DNA of 64,000 bases from assembly GCF_041053105.1 (NCBI RefSeq), contig NZ_CP163444.1, positions 3,348,001 through 3,412,000 on the forward strand, in the 5' to 3' direction. A model generated the notes under the pieces. It was not told the DNA's origin. It did no database searches and worked only from the letters and a program-made list of their open reading frames with translations. This DNA comes from Streptomyces sp. R44 (GTDB taxonomy: Bacteria > Actinomycetota > Actinomycetes > Streptomycetales > Streptomycetaceae). Positions 1 through 8,789 of this stretch are shown one piece after another (positions within the stretch are counted from its first letter, which is position 1; every line of letters begins with the position of its first letter). Made by a program: the position numbers and the translations under genes.

Positions 1-409
1 TGTTGTCCGTGCTCGTCTCCCGGCCCATCCCGTAGAGGTGCCGCCCCTGGGCCGTCCACTTGGTGCCGTCGTCGTACAGGTCGGCGTCTTGGTACAGCTG
101 GAAGTGGACGTCGATACGGAACCTGTCGCCGGCGGCAGGCGCGACCTTGCACATCGGAGGAACCCCCGGTGCGCGGCCCACGACCGCCTGATCGTCGATC
201 AAGGCCTTCGCCGTCCGCTCCAGCCCGGTGCCGCCCCACTGGAACTCCTTCGTGCCCAGCACGGTCTCCAGGGCCCCGACCGCCGCGGACGAAAGCGACC
301 CGTCGCACTTCTGCGCGACCTGCCGCCCCTCCTCGCCGCTGCCTCCGCAAGCGGTGAGAAGCAGCCCGAAGGCCAGCACGGTCGACACGGACGCGGACAC
401 TCTTCTCAT
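1..409 (-). CDS. Secreted lipoprotein of the ESX-associated paralog family (3' end missing)
   Basis: This reading frame starts at ATG 409 and runs off the left edge, so only the first 136 residues are seen. It opens with a short signal peptide and a lipobox (LLTAC, Cys21), so it should be lipid-anchored on the outer face of the membrane. After the Cys comes a spacing of Cys, Gly and a helix (GALETVLG) resembling the N-terminal part of the two lipoproteins at 8790 and 9453, and a later Cys in PPMCKV matches their second Cys. I infer one paralogous family with three members here, each downstream of, or next to, a large WXG-headed protein. The gap to the upstream gene is only 41 bases, so it is probably in that operon. 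No function can be assigned. Confidence 0.8.
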   Translation of the reverse strand, partial: MRRVSASVSTVLAFGLLLTACGGSGEEGRQVAQKCDGSLSSAAVGALETVLGTKEFQWGGTGLERTAKALIDDQAVVGRAPGVPPMCKVAPAAGDRFRIDVHFQLYQDADLYDDGTKWTAQGRHLYGMGRETSTDN

Positions 410-450
410 CGTGTTCCTCGGGTTCCTGGTGAAGTCGGTGCGACGGCTGG

Positions 451-2790
451 TCAACCGGTCTCCGGGGCGTTGCCGGTCTGCCTGGCGTGGGCGTTGCCGT
501 TCATGTAGCCGTTGCTCACGGACTCGATCATGTCCTGCCGGAAGTCGCTGCTCACCTGGGAGCGGTGCTCGGACAGGAACCGCTCCATCGGGGACTCGGC
601 GCTGTACCGGCCGGCCGTGTACATGGCCGCGTTGTCCTCATGGATCTGGTCCTCGGTCTTGTCCTTGTGGTCCTCGACCGACTTGTCCGACCAGTCCCCG
701 ATGACCTGCCCGGCCAGCTGCTCCATGGCGCCCGAACCGGTGTCCACCGCGAGCGGTACGAGGATGGCGGCCGCGCCGACAGCGGCGGTCGCGGGCAGGA
801 AGGCGACACCGGCCGCGATGCCCACCGTGGCGCCGAACTCCACCCAGCCGGCCTTGGCCGCGGCGGCCTTCTCGTACTCCTCGTGCTTCTTCATGCCCTC
901 GGCCTCGACCTGGTCCCCACGGGACTGGTCGAGCAGGCCCTGAAGAGTGGCACCCGTGAACGCGGCGCCCCGCGCACGGCCCTCGTCGATGTGGCCGTCC
1001 GGGCCGACCTGCGCCTCCAGGACACTTGTGGTGTAGAGACGCTCGGCCGTGGAGACCGAGGCGTAGGCGTCCGGGTGCTGGCCGAGGGTGCTCAGGAACT
1101 TGACCGTGTTCTCCCGCCCGAACTCGGGGTGTGCCGACGATTCCTTCGTCGGATGGAAGACGCTGTCCGGAGTGTTCTTGTCCAGAGCCCAGTTGAGGTC
1201 GTCGATATAGCCGGCACCCATGTTGCCGAGGCTGTCGGCCATCGTGGGCTGCCACTTCTTGAGCAGTTCGGCGTCGTCGCCGTACTTCTCGACGACATCC
1301 TTCATGATTCCGGCCGTGGTCTCGTCGCGCCTCAGTTCCGGCGTCGGGTCGTCCCAGGCATGGCCGAGCGTCGCCGATTCCAGGGCGTGGCCGAGGGCGT
1401 CCGGCATGTACCCCATGGTCTTGGTGAGGTCGTCCGGGTTGTGCCCCTCGATGTCGGGGAAGAACTCGTACTTCTCGTTGGCGAAGAAGTCGAGGTAATT
1501 CCCGATCTTCTGGCCGTCCTTGTCCTTGCCGAGGTTCAGCTCGCCGCCGACACTGCCGTCCTCCTTGTACGAGGTCAGCGGGTCCTTCGAGAAGAAGTCC
1601 TTCGAGGCCTCCGGGCTGTGCCCCAGCGCCTCCAGCATCGAGATCATCGGGTCGAAGCCGGAGCCGTTGACGCCCGACGGGTTGTACTGGTTCCGCAGCC
1701 CGCCGCCGAGCATCGGCTTGCTGTCGGCGAAGAGGTACGGGTCCTTCGCGTGCAACTGGGTGACGTGTTCGGCGATCGGGACGAGGAACTTCTTGTCGTA
1801 GTCGCCGTAGCGCATGATGCCGCCGAGCAACTGGTAGCCGTACGCCGGGTTGTTGTCGTACTTGATCAGCGGGATGCGTTCCGTGCCGAGCCGGCGCATG
1901 TCCGCGGACCACTTCTCGGTCCACGCGTCGCCGCCCTGCGTCGCGGTCGCCAGGTTGAAGCCCAGGTTCTTCTGGAGCTCCTGGACGTCGGCGAGGCGCT
2001 GCTTGTCGACCTTCGTGTAGTCGTACGTGTCGGTGGACAGCTGCCCGAAGAACTCCAGGGCCCCCTTCGGGCCCATGCCGTCGTAGAAGGCCCGGGAGAA
2101 CTCCTTGGAGCCGCTGTTGTCCTTGAGCAGCTCGTTGAGGCGCATCAGCTCCTCGTGCGAGATGTCCCGGCCCTTCTTGGCCAGGTCGACGGCGCGCTGC
2201 GCCTCCTCGGCGTCGAGGCTGGTGTACTTCGGGCCGCTGAAGTCGTGCTTGTCCGCGGTGTTGTCGGCCCGCAGCGCGTTGGAACACGCCACGTCGGCCT
2301 CGGTGCAGACCTCCAGGATCGCCTTGATGCGCTCCTCCATCGCCTGGATGTCGGCGCGCTCCTTGCGGACCAGGTCCTGGAAGTCGGGGTCGTGGCGGGC
2401 GCCGGGGTCCTTGATCTGGGAGAGCGGCTCCTTGGCGGCGACGGTGCCGTCCGCGCTGACGTAGAAGCCCTTCGCGGGGGCCTCGGTCTCGGCGATCTTC
2501 TTGAGGTCGTCCTGTGCCTTCTTGAAGGCCTGGTGGCCGTCCGCGAGGACCTTGGCGATGCCGTCCGCCGCCTTCGCCGCGTCACCGAACTCCTTCGCCG
2601 TCTTGTCCACGAAGGGCTTGGTGACCTCGGCGTTCACCCCGCGCCAGTAGTCGTCCCTGGCCTTCGCGGCCATCGTCGACCGCGCGTCCTGGGCAAGGAC
2701 GTCGAGCTTGCCCTTCAGGGCCGCCCACTCGTCGGCGGCCGTCTTCATCCTGTCGAGCGGCGCCTGCATCACGTTCTGGTAGGTCAACAC
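451..2790 (-). CDS. Large WXG-headed ESX-associated protein (module B)
   Basis: A 779-residue protein starting at GTG 2790 with a GGGGGG ribosome site. The first ~100 residues are helical and charged and contain a W-x-G turn (Trp49-Arg50-Gly51) between two helices, the hallmark of WXG100 proteins secreted by type VII systems. The middle is a long soluble domain that aligns along its length with the 772-aa paralog at 10124, sharing motifs such as GLGHNPxA and DALGHALESAT. Near residues 640-690 lies an Ala/Gly/Val-rich hydrophobic stretch, and the charged C-terminus differs completely from that of the paralog. I recall similar actinobacterial proteins being filed under DUF6571, but cannot check. 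The layout suggests a secreted substrate or effector with a variable C-terminus. Fifteen bases separate it from the 141-aa partner upstream. Confidence 0.85.
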   Translation of the reverse strand: MLTYQNVMQAPLDRMKTAADEWAALKGKLDVLAQDARSTMAAKARDDYWRGVNAEVTKPFVDKTAKEFGDAAKAADGIAKVLADGHQAFKKAQDDLKKIAETEAPAKGFYVSADGTVAAKEPLSQIKDPGARHDPDFQDLVRKERADIQAMEERIKAILEVCTEADVACSNALRADNTADKHDFSGPKYTSLDAEEAQRAVDLAKKGRDISHEELMRLNELLKDNSGSKEFSRAFYDGMGPKGALEFFGQLSTDTYDYTKVDKQRLADVQELQKNLGFNLATATQGGDAWTEKWSADMRRLGTERIPLIKYDNNPAYGYQLLGGIMRYGDYDKKFLVPIAEHVTQLHAKDPYLFADSKPMLGGGLRNQYNPSGVNGSGFDPMISMLEALGHSPEASKDFFSKDPLTSYKEDGSVGGELNLGKDKDGQKIGNYLDFFANEKYEFFPDIEGHNPDDLTKTMGYMPDALGHALESATLGHAWDDPTPELRRDETTAGIMKDVVEKYGDDAELLKKWQPTMADSLGNMGAGYIDDLNWALDKNTPDSVFHPTKESSAHPEFGRENTVKFLSTLGQHPDAYASVSTAERLYTTSVLEAQVGPDGHIDEGRARGAAFTGATLQGLLDQSRGDQVEAEGMKKHEEYEKAAAAKAGWVEFGATVGIAAGVAFLPATAAVGAAAILVPLAVDTGSGAMEQLAGQVIGDWSDKSVEDHKDKTEDQIHEDNAAMYTAGRYSAESPMERFLSEHRSQVSSDFRQDMIESVSNGYMNGNAHARQTGNAPETG

Positions 2791-2805
2791 GACAAGCCCC
2801 CCGGC

Positions 2806-3231
2806 CTACTTGAAGTACTGGTCGATCTGGGAGGCCGTGAGGGCCGCCGTGATGTCCTGCTCTTCCTTCGCGTGCGAGGCCGCGCTGTAGTCGAGGTGGT
2901 TGGAGATGTTCGCGCAGGCGTCGAGCAGCGTCTTCAGCTGCTCGTCCCAGGTCTCCTGCACGGCCGCCATGGCCGAGCCGGTGAGGAAGTCGTGGCTCTT
3001 CAGCTGGGTGGCCGCCTCGGTCGTGCTCGTACGGGCGTGGTTGCCGTCCTTGGCGAGCCGGCCGTGCAGGGCGTACGCCGCGCTGCCGATGGCGCCGAGC
3101 TTGTCCTGGTCGACGCTCAGGTCGGCGCTGCCGCCGCCACCGCCGGGCTCGGGGGCGACCTGGTTGAGCCTCATGCTCACGTTGGTCGTCGACGTGGCCC
3201 GTACGGACGCCCACTCCGTTTCGAACGACAT
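2806..3231 (-). CDS. Small ESX-associated partner protein (module B)
   Basis: A 141-residue protein starting at ATG 3231 behind a strong GGGGGAGAG ribosome site. It begins MSFETEW, has a short Gly-rich linker near residues 30-35, and then about 100 residues of predicted helix, giving WXG100-like size and composition. Its paralog at 12495 begins MSFDEEW and carries DTWRG where this one has ETWDE, so the W-x-G turn is present in one copy and degraded here. Both end in an acidic/aromatic tail (QYFK or KHFK). It lies directly upstream of a large WXG-headed protein in both modules. I infer a dedicated partner or chaperone-like co-substrate of that protein. It is the first gene of its operon and diverges from the pseudokinase gene at 3547. 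Confidence 0.8.
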   Translation of the reverse strand: MSFETEWASVRATSTTNVSMRLNQVAPEPGGGGGSADLSVDQDKLGAIGSAAYALHGRLAKDGNHARTSTTEAATQLKSHDFLTGSAMAAVQETWDEQLKTLLDACANISNHLDYSAASHAKEEQDITAALTASQIDQYFK

Positions 3232-3546
3232 GCTCTCCCCCGATGTCCAGCGTGATCATTCCGGCTTCGCCTCAGCAAGTTCCACGGCCGGGGAAGCATC
3301 GCGATCGTAGCCCTCGGGCGCCCGTTCGAGCACTCCCCGCCGGGAAAATGCAGCCTGTTCGAAACGGTCATGGTGTACGGGCGCGGGCTTCACCTTCGCA
3401 ACTCGGACAGCCCGGACGTTCTCACCCCCGACCGGCCGCCGGGGCCCGCTCCCGCCCACGCCCCGTCACTCCCGCCCGCTCCGGCCTCGATAGGCTCGTC
3501 CCGCCCCCGTCGTCACGGGGCGCCGGAACGACGGGGGGACGTACAC
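3232..3546. other. Divergent intergenic region between ESX module B and the kinase cluster
   Basis: These 315 bases separate two divergent operons and must contain both promoters. I see no convincing -35/-10 pair, palindrome or structured RNA. Open frames continue upstream of the pseudokinase start at 3547, but they lack a ribosome site and I treat them as noncoding. Confidence 0.6.
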
Positions 3547-4443
3547 GTGGAGCAGTCGCGCACGCGGGAGGAATCCGCGCGCGGGATCGGCCCGTACCGG
3601 CTGATCACCCGTCTCGACCCGCCGGGCCCGGCGGTTCCCTGCCGCCGGTTCGTCGCCCGTACGCAGGACGGCGAGCGCACGGTCCTGCTCAGCGTCCCGC
3701 TGCCCGGCGCCGACCCGGCCCGCTTCGCCACGGAGGCCGACGCGGCCCGCCGCCTCCTGGGCCCGTGGATCGCCCCGGTGACGGACCTGGCCGGCCCCGT
3801 CGAAACCCCCTGGTACGCGACCCCGTACGTCCCCGCCCTCCCCCTCCCCGTCGCCCTGGCCGTCCACGGCGGCCCGCTGCCCGAGACGACCGTACGGGCC
3901 GTGGGCGCCGCCCTCGCCGAGGCACTCGCCGCCGCGCACGGGCAGGGCCTCACCCACGCCGGGGTCTCCCCCGCCGCGGTCCTGCTCACCGCCGACGGCC
4001 CCCGGCTGACCTGCTTCGGCGCGGTACGGGCCGCCTCGGCCGACGGAGAGGCCCGCACCGGCCTGCCCGGCCTCGACCCGGGCGCGCTCGCCCCCGAGCA
4101 GGCGTCGGGCGGACGGCCGCGCCCGCCGGGCGACGTCTTCGCGCTCGGCGCGGTCCTCGCGTACGCCGCCACGGGCCACACCGTGCCCGAACGCGACGAA
4201 CTCCCGCCCGCCCTGCGGCCGGTCGTCTCCTCCTGCCTGGCCCGCGACCCCGCGGACCGCCCGGACGCCGCCGCGCTGATGGCGGCCCTGGCGCCGCCGA
4301 CCCCGCACCGAACGGTCCTGAACTCGGCCGGCGCGCTGCTCACCCCCGGCTGGCTGCCGGGGCGGGTGGTGGCGGCGCTGGCCCGCCAGTCCTCCGAACT
4401 CCTCGCGGCCGAACTCCCCACCGACACCACCTCCCGAACCTGA
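3547..4443 (+). CDS. Protein pseudokinase with all catalytic motifs lost
   Basis: A 298-residue protein. I chose GTG 3547 because GGGGGAC lies just upstream and the kinase fold begins immediately (IGPYRLI). The layout of a Hanks-type bacterial Ser/Thr kinase is clear and best matched by the active kinase next door at 4448. The working residues are gone, however: the glycine loop reads LDPPGPAVPC, the VAIK lysine position reads TVLLSVPL, HRDLKPxN is replaced by HAGVSPAAV (from residue 137), and DFG is CFG (residues 156-158). Structural landmarks persist (APEQASG, GDVFALGAV, DPADRPDA). There is no membrane segment or sensor domain. It ends 4 bases before the next kinase start, so the two are probably translated together. 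I infer a scaffold or allosteric regulator of the adjacent kinases. Confidence 0.88.
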   Translation: MEQSRTREESARGIGPYRLITRLDPPGPAVPCRRFVARTQDGERTVLLSVPLPGADPARFATEADAARRLLGPWIAPVTDLAGPVETPWYATPYVPALPLPVALAVHGGPLPETTVRAVGAALAEALAAAHGQGLTHAGVSPAAVLLTADGPRLTCFGAVRAASADGEARTGLPGLDPGALAPEQASGGRPRPPGDVFALGAVLAYAATGHTVPERDELPPALRPVVSSCLARDPADRPDAAALMAALAPPTPHRTVLNSAGALLTPGWLPGRVVAALARQSSELLAAELPTDTTSRT

Positions 4444-4447
4444 CCTC

Positions 4448-6619
4448 ATGCTGTCGCCCCTCACGCACGACGACCCGGCCACCGTCGCCACGTACCGCCT
4501 CCTCGCCCGCCTCGGCTCCGGCGGCATGGGCACCGTGTACCTGGCGCGGACGCCCGGCGGCCGCACGGTCGCCCTGAAGACGGTGCACGCCCGTCTGGCC
4601 ACGGACCCGGCCTTCCGCTCCCGCTTCCGCCTGGAGACGGACGCGGCGCGGATCATCGGCGCGCGGCACGGCGCGGCGGTCGTCGACGCGGACCCGCTGG
4701 CCGAGACGCCGTGGCTGGCCACCGAGTACGTCCTCGGCCCGCCGCTCGACGACGCCGTCGCGCTCGGCGGCCCGCTCCCGGAACCGACGGTCCGCGCCCT
4801 CGGCGCCGCACTCGCCGGGGCCCTCGCGCAGCTGCACTCCTCGGACGTGGTGCACCGCGACCTGAAGCCCTCGAACGTCCTGGTGACCGCGTACGGACCG
4901 AAGATCATCGACTTCGGCATCGCCCGCGCGGCCGGCGACGACCACCTCACCCGCACGGGAGCGGCGGCCGGCACGCCGGCCTTCATGTCCCCGGAGCAGG
5001 CGAGCGGCGAGGAACACACCGCGGCGGGCGACGTGTTCGCCCTGGCCGGCGTCCTCGTCTTCGCGGCCACGGGCCACGGCCCCTTCGGCACGGGCTCCCC
5101 GGCGGACCTCCTCTACCGCGTCCGCTACGCGGAACCCGACCTGACGGGCGTACCGGATCCCCTCCTCCCCCTCCTTCGGTCCTGCTTCGCCAAGGACCCG
5201 TCGTCCCGCCCCACCACAGGCGTCCTGACGGACCACCTCCACGACGGCCACGGCGAGTTCGCGGACCACCTGCCCCCACTCCTCCTGACCGACATCGCCC
5301 GCCGCGCGACGGACGTCTGGCTCCACGCCCCCCACCGCCTCCCGGCACCGGCGACCGCCGCCGCGGCCGAAACCGTCCCGACCACACCGCTCTCCCGCCG
5401 CCGCCTCCTCTCGACGGGCGGCGGCGCACTGCTGGGCGTGGCGGCGGCGGGGGGTGGGGTGTGGGCGTGGCTGGGGTCGCGGGACAGCGGCGGAAGCAGC
5501 CCGTCCGCTGCCGGCCCCACCGCGATCCCTGCGACGACGGCGTCGGACGGGGCGCCGTCGGCGTTGTGGCGGGGGGAGTCGCTGGACCGCGAGGAGAACA
5601 CCACACCTCTCCTCGCCGGGGATGTCGTGGGAGTCCCGCAAACGGGCTCCTACCGCGCCTTCGACACGCGCAACGGCAAGCACCTCTGGGACGACATCAT
5701 CGTGTTCGAGCCCCACCAGATGACCACCGACGGCAGGTTGTTCTACGCCTCCGACGGCCCCACCGTGGGCGCCGGCGTCCTGCAGATCCGGACACTCGCA
5801 CCCCGCACCGACAAGGACGTCGCACGGACCATCGAGATCAAGGGTTTCGACGGCTCGGCCTTCGGCACGCGACTCCTCACCGCCGCCGGCGGACGCCTCT
5901 TCGCCGCCGCGCGTGTCGGCCGGCACACGGACCCCATCGAGGACCGGGAGCGCGGCTGGCATCTGCTCGCCATCGACCTGCGTACGGGTCGGGAGATCTG
6001 GCGCCAGGCGTACGCGTGGGGCAACGTACGGCCCTGGCTGTCCCGGATCGCCGGCGACCGGCTGGTGCTCGGCAAGAACAGCGACGACCTCGAGTCCTTC
6101 GACATCCAGGCGAGGGATCTCCGCACCGGTCGCCGGTTGTGGCAGCGGAGCGTCCCGCTCAAGGAGTCCATGTTCTTCAAGCCGGGCCAGCTCATCACCG
6201 ACGACCGGCACCTCTACCTCGGCGGGGACCGCCTCCGGGCGCTGCGCCTCAGCGACGGAGGTGTCGCCTGGGAGTACGGCAGCGGCTCCGCCTACGGAAT
6301 CCCCGCCGTCTCGGACGGTCTCGTCCACGCGAACGAGGACGGCCGCGGGCTCGTGGCCGTCACCGCCGACAAGGGCGCCAAGCGCTGGGAGGAGGAAGCG
6401 TCCGGCCGTAGCCTGACCCCGGACCTCCGCGTGGTCCCGCTGGTGGGGACGAAGTACGTGTACGCGCCCGTCCGGGGTGGTCTGAGCGCGGTCGACCGCA
6501 TGACCCACCGCTCGGCCTGGGTCTTCCCGGCGGAAGCCAGCCGGTACGTCGTGGACGCCTCCCGCACCCGGATCATCGGGGCCGGTGCGTCGTCCGTCGT
6601 GGCCTTCCCCTTCGCCTGA
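4448..6619 (+). CDS. Ser/Thr protein kinase with Tat-like anchor and PQQ-like beta-propeller
   Basis: A 723-residue protein. Residues ~10-270 form a complete Hanks-type kinase: glycine loop LGSGGMGTVY, catalytic Lys44, HRDLKPSN with Asp138, DFG at 155-157 and the APE-equivalent SPEQ. After a linker, SRRRLLS (from residue 316) precedes a Gly/Ala-rich hydrophobic segment (about 322-342). This looks like a twin-arginine signal anchor rather than an ordinary membrane helix. The rest (~360-723) contains repeated W/G-rich blades such as GKHLWDD, GREIWRQ and GRRLWQR, typical of a PQQ-like propeller, which would sit outside the cell. Expected role: phosphorylation of Ser/Thr in response to an extracytoplasmic ligand. 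It follows the pseudokinase by 4 bases. Kinase assignment is secure; ligand and substrates are unknown. Confidence 0.93.
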   Translation: MLSPLTHDDPATVATYRLLARLGSGGMGTVYLARTPGGRTVALKTVHARLATDPAFRSRFRLETDAARIIGARHGAAVVDADPLAETPWLATEYVLGPPLDDAVALGGPLPEPTVRALGAALAGALAQLHSSDVVHRDLKPSNVLVTAYGPKIIDFGIARAAGDDHLTRTGAAAGTPAFMSPEQASGEEHTAAGDVFALAGVLVFAATGHGPFGTGSPADLLYRVRYAEPDLTGVPDPLLPLLRSCFAKDPSSRPTTGVLTDHLHDGHGEFADHLPPLLLTDIARRATDVWLHAPHRLPAPATAAAAETVPTTPLSRRRLLSTGGGALLGVAAAGGGVWAWLGSRDSGGSSPSAAGPTAIPATTASDGAPSALWRGESLDREENTTPLLAGDVVGVPQTGSYRAFDTRNGKHLWDDIIVFEPHQMTTDGRLFYASDGPTVGAGVLQIRTLAPRTDKDVARTIEIKGFDGSAFGTRLLTAAGGRLFAAARVGRHTDPIEDRERGWHLLAIDLRTGREIWRQAYAWGNVRPWLSRIAGDRLVLGKNSDDLESFDIQARDLRTGRRLWQRSVPLKESMFFKPGQLITDDRHLYLGGDRLRALRLSDGGVAWEYGSGSAYGIPAVSDGLVHANEDGRGLVAVTADKGAKRWEEEASGRSLTPDLRVVPLVGTKYVYAPVRGGLSAVDRMTHRSAWVFPAEASRYVVDASRTRIIGAGASSVVAFPFA

Positions 6620-6668
6620 GCGACACCCGACCGCCAGACCGATCCCCCACGAACCGGAAAGCAGCCCC

Positions 6669-8777
6669 GTGACGACCACACAGCCCCTCGCCACCGGCGA
6701 CCCGCTCCGGCTCGGCCCGTACCGGCTCCTCGGCGTCCTCGGCGAGGGCGGCATGGGCAAGGTGTACGTGGGCCGGGACGGCTCAGGAGCGCCCGCCGCC
6801 GTCAAGGTCCTGCGTCCCGAACTCGCCCACGACCAGCACCTCGCGCAGCGCTTCGTCCGCGAGGCCGACATGGCGCGGGCCGTCACCAGCAAGGGCGTGG
6901 CGCGGGTCCTCGCCGCACAGACGGAGGGCGGGCGGCCGTGGATCGCGGCCGAGTTCCTGGCCGGCCCGACGCTCGACGAGGCCGTCCGCACGTACGGCCC
7001 GATGGACGTGGCGACGGTCCGCGCCCTCGCCGCCCAGCTCGCCCGCACCCTGCACGACATCCACGCGGCCGGTCTGGTGCACCGCGACCTCAAGCCCGCG
7101 AACATCGTGCTCACCTCGACCGGCCCCCGGATCATCGACTTCGGCATCGCGCGCCCCGAGCACGGCCTCACGCTCACGACGACCGGACAGATCCCGGTCA
7201 CCCCGGGGTACGGGGCCCCGGAGCAGGTCCTCGGACAGCGGGTCGGCCCGGCCTCGGACGTGTTCTCGCTCGGCGCGGTCCTCGCGTACGCGGCGAGCGG
7301 CCGGCGCGCCTTCGACGGCGCGCACGTGGCGGCGGTCCAGTACGAGGTCGTGCACGGCACCCCGGACCTGACCCGGGTACCGCCGGAGCTCCAGACGCTG
7401 ATCGGCCCGTGCCTCGCGAAGGACCCGGCGTTCCGCCCGGCGCCCCCGCAGGTGGCGGAGGCCTTCGCCCCGCCGAAGGGCGCCGACCGCGCGTGGCGCA
7501 AGGGTCCGCTGGCGGAGGACATCAAGCGGCGGGAAGCAGCCACGAAGCGCCTGGCGGCGCCCGAGGACACCGCCGTACCCACGACCGCACCGTCACGGCG
7601 CCGCTTCCTCACCATGACGGCGGTCGGCGTGGCCGTGCTCGGCGCGGGCGGCGGGGCGGGGGCCTGGTGGTTGAACCGTGAGACGTCCCCGACCGCCGAC
7701 GTGCCACCGGCTGTGGCGACCCCCGAGGCCGCCTTCATCTCCCTCATCGACAGTGAACCGGGCAAAGCCCCCAAGCCCCTGTGGGGCCCTCTCGACCTCA
7801 CCCTTCCGAGCGGACATCTCCCGCTGCCCGTACGGGATGTGCTGATCGTGCAGGCGAAGACGGGCGGCCTGCTGGCCTTGTCCGTCAAGGACGGCAAGGA
7901 ACGGTGGCGGGCCGAAAGCGTCGACGCGGACGCCGGTTACGTCTCCGTCGCCGACCGGCTGGTCATCGGTGTCGACAAGACGGGCGCCCTCAACGCGTTC
8001 GTCGCGTCCACCGGTACGCCGGTCTGGCAGGCCGGCAACGACGCAGACGACGTCCTCGCCGCCGATGACACCCATGTCTACCTGGTGACGAAGGACAACC
8101 AGCTGCGTGCCGTGAATGCCTGGACACTCAAGACGTCGTGGGCCCGCCCGATGCTCTCCCCCCGCTCCCCGAACGGCCCCGCGAAGGCGGCCACGGGCAG
8201 GAACCGGCTCGTGATCCAAGGCCGGGACGGGCAGGTCGACGTCGTCGACACCACGACGGGCGAGACGGCGTGGAAGATCAGGGGCCAGGGCACCCGCGGT
8301 CAGGTCCCCGCGATCGGCGGCGACACCGTCTATCTCGCCGGCCCCAAGCTGATCGCCAGAAACCTCGACGCGGGCGACTTCCTGTGGATGGACGAGGCCA
8401 GGACCTTCGGTGACCGGCAGCTGGGCTGGGCCAGTCCGGCCGCCGACGGCGCATCCGTCTTCGCCGTCGACGGTTACCGGGGCTGCCGCTACAGCACCCT
8501 CGCCGACAGCGACAGCCCGAGCACGGAATGGACGGAGATCCTGGGCGAACTGGGCGCCAGGACCGGCACCCTCACCGCCCCCGCGGTGGAGGGCGGGACG
8601 GTCTGGCTGCCCGAACCCGACGACAGTGCCGTCCGGGTGGTGAAGAAGACCACCCACGAGAAGCTCTTCACCACGACCGTGCAGCGCGAGGGTCCCTACC
8701 AGCTCGTCAGCGACGCCCACCGTGTCTTCGTCGCACGCGGCGGAATGATCGCGGCCATGCCGGTGTACGGCGAGTAA
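6669..8777 (+). CDS. Ser/Thr protein kinase with Tat-like anchor and PQQ-like beta-propeller (second copy)
   Basis: A 702-residue paralog of the kinase just upstream. I place the start at GTG 6669, behind CCGGAAAG and about 20 residues before the glycine loop LGEGGMGKVY; the frame is open further upstream but lacks a ribosome site. Catalytic residues are intact (Lys46, HRDLKPAN with Asp140, DFG 157-159). SRRRFLT (from residue 309) matches the Tat consensus S-R-R-x-F-L closely and leads into a short Gly-rich hydrophobic stretch. The C-terminal ~360 residues carry propeller blades (GKERWRA, GTPVWQA, GETAWKI). It is 49 bases downstream of the previous kinase and closes the plus-strand cluster. 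It is convergent with the lipoprotein gene at 8790, with no obvious terminator in the 12-base gap. Confidence 0.93.
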   Translation: MTTTQPLATGDPLRLGPYRLLGVLGEGGMGKVYVGRDGSGAPAAVKVLRPELAHDQHLAQRFVREADMARAVTSKGVARVLAAQTEGGRPWIAAEFLAGPTLDEAVRTYGPMDVATVRALAAQLARTLHDIHAAGLVHRDLKPANIVLTSTGPRIIDFGIARPEHGLTLTTTGQIPVTPGYGAPEQVLGQRVGPASDVFSLGAVLAYAASGRRAFDGAHVAAVQYEVVHGTPDLTRVPPELQTLIGPCLAKDPAFRPAPPQVAEAFAPPKGADRAWRKGPLAEDIKRREAATKRLAAPEDTAVPTTAPSRRRFLTMTAVGVAVLGAGGGAGAWWLNRETSPTADVPPAVATPEAAFISLIDSEPGKAPKPLWGPLDLTLPSGHLPLPVRDVLIVQAKTGGLLALSVKDGKERWRAESVDADAGYVSVADRLVIGVDKTGALNAFVASTGTPVWQAGNDADDVLAADDTHVYLVTKDNQLRAVNAWTLKTSWARPMLSPRSPNGPAKAATGRNRLVIQGRDGQVDVVDTTTGETAWKIRGQGTRGQVPAIGGDTVYLAGPKLIARNLDAGDFLWMDEARTFGDRQLGWASPAADGASVFAVDGYRGCRYSTLADSDSPSTEWTEILGELGARTGTLTAPAVEGGTVWLPEPDDSAVRVVKKTTHEKLFTTTVQREGPYQLVSDAHRVFVARGGMIAAMPVYGE

Positions 8778-8789
8778 GGGCCCTCGTCC

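Noticed and set aside
487..3255. Very long open frames opposite or overlapping real genes (for example 487-3255 +, 10166-12502 +, 50609-54802 -).
   Set aside because: They follow the third-base GC bias of the genes on the other strand, have Arg/Pro/Gly- or Val/Leu-rich nonsense composition, and lack ribosome sites.
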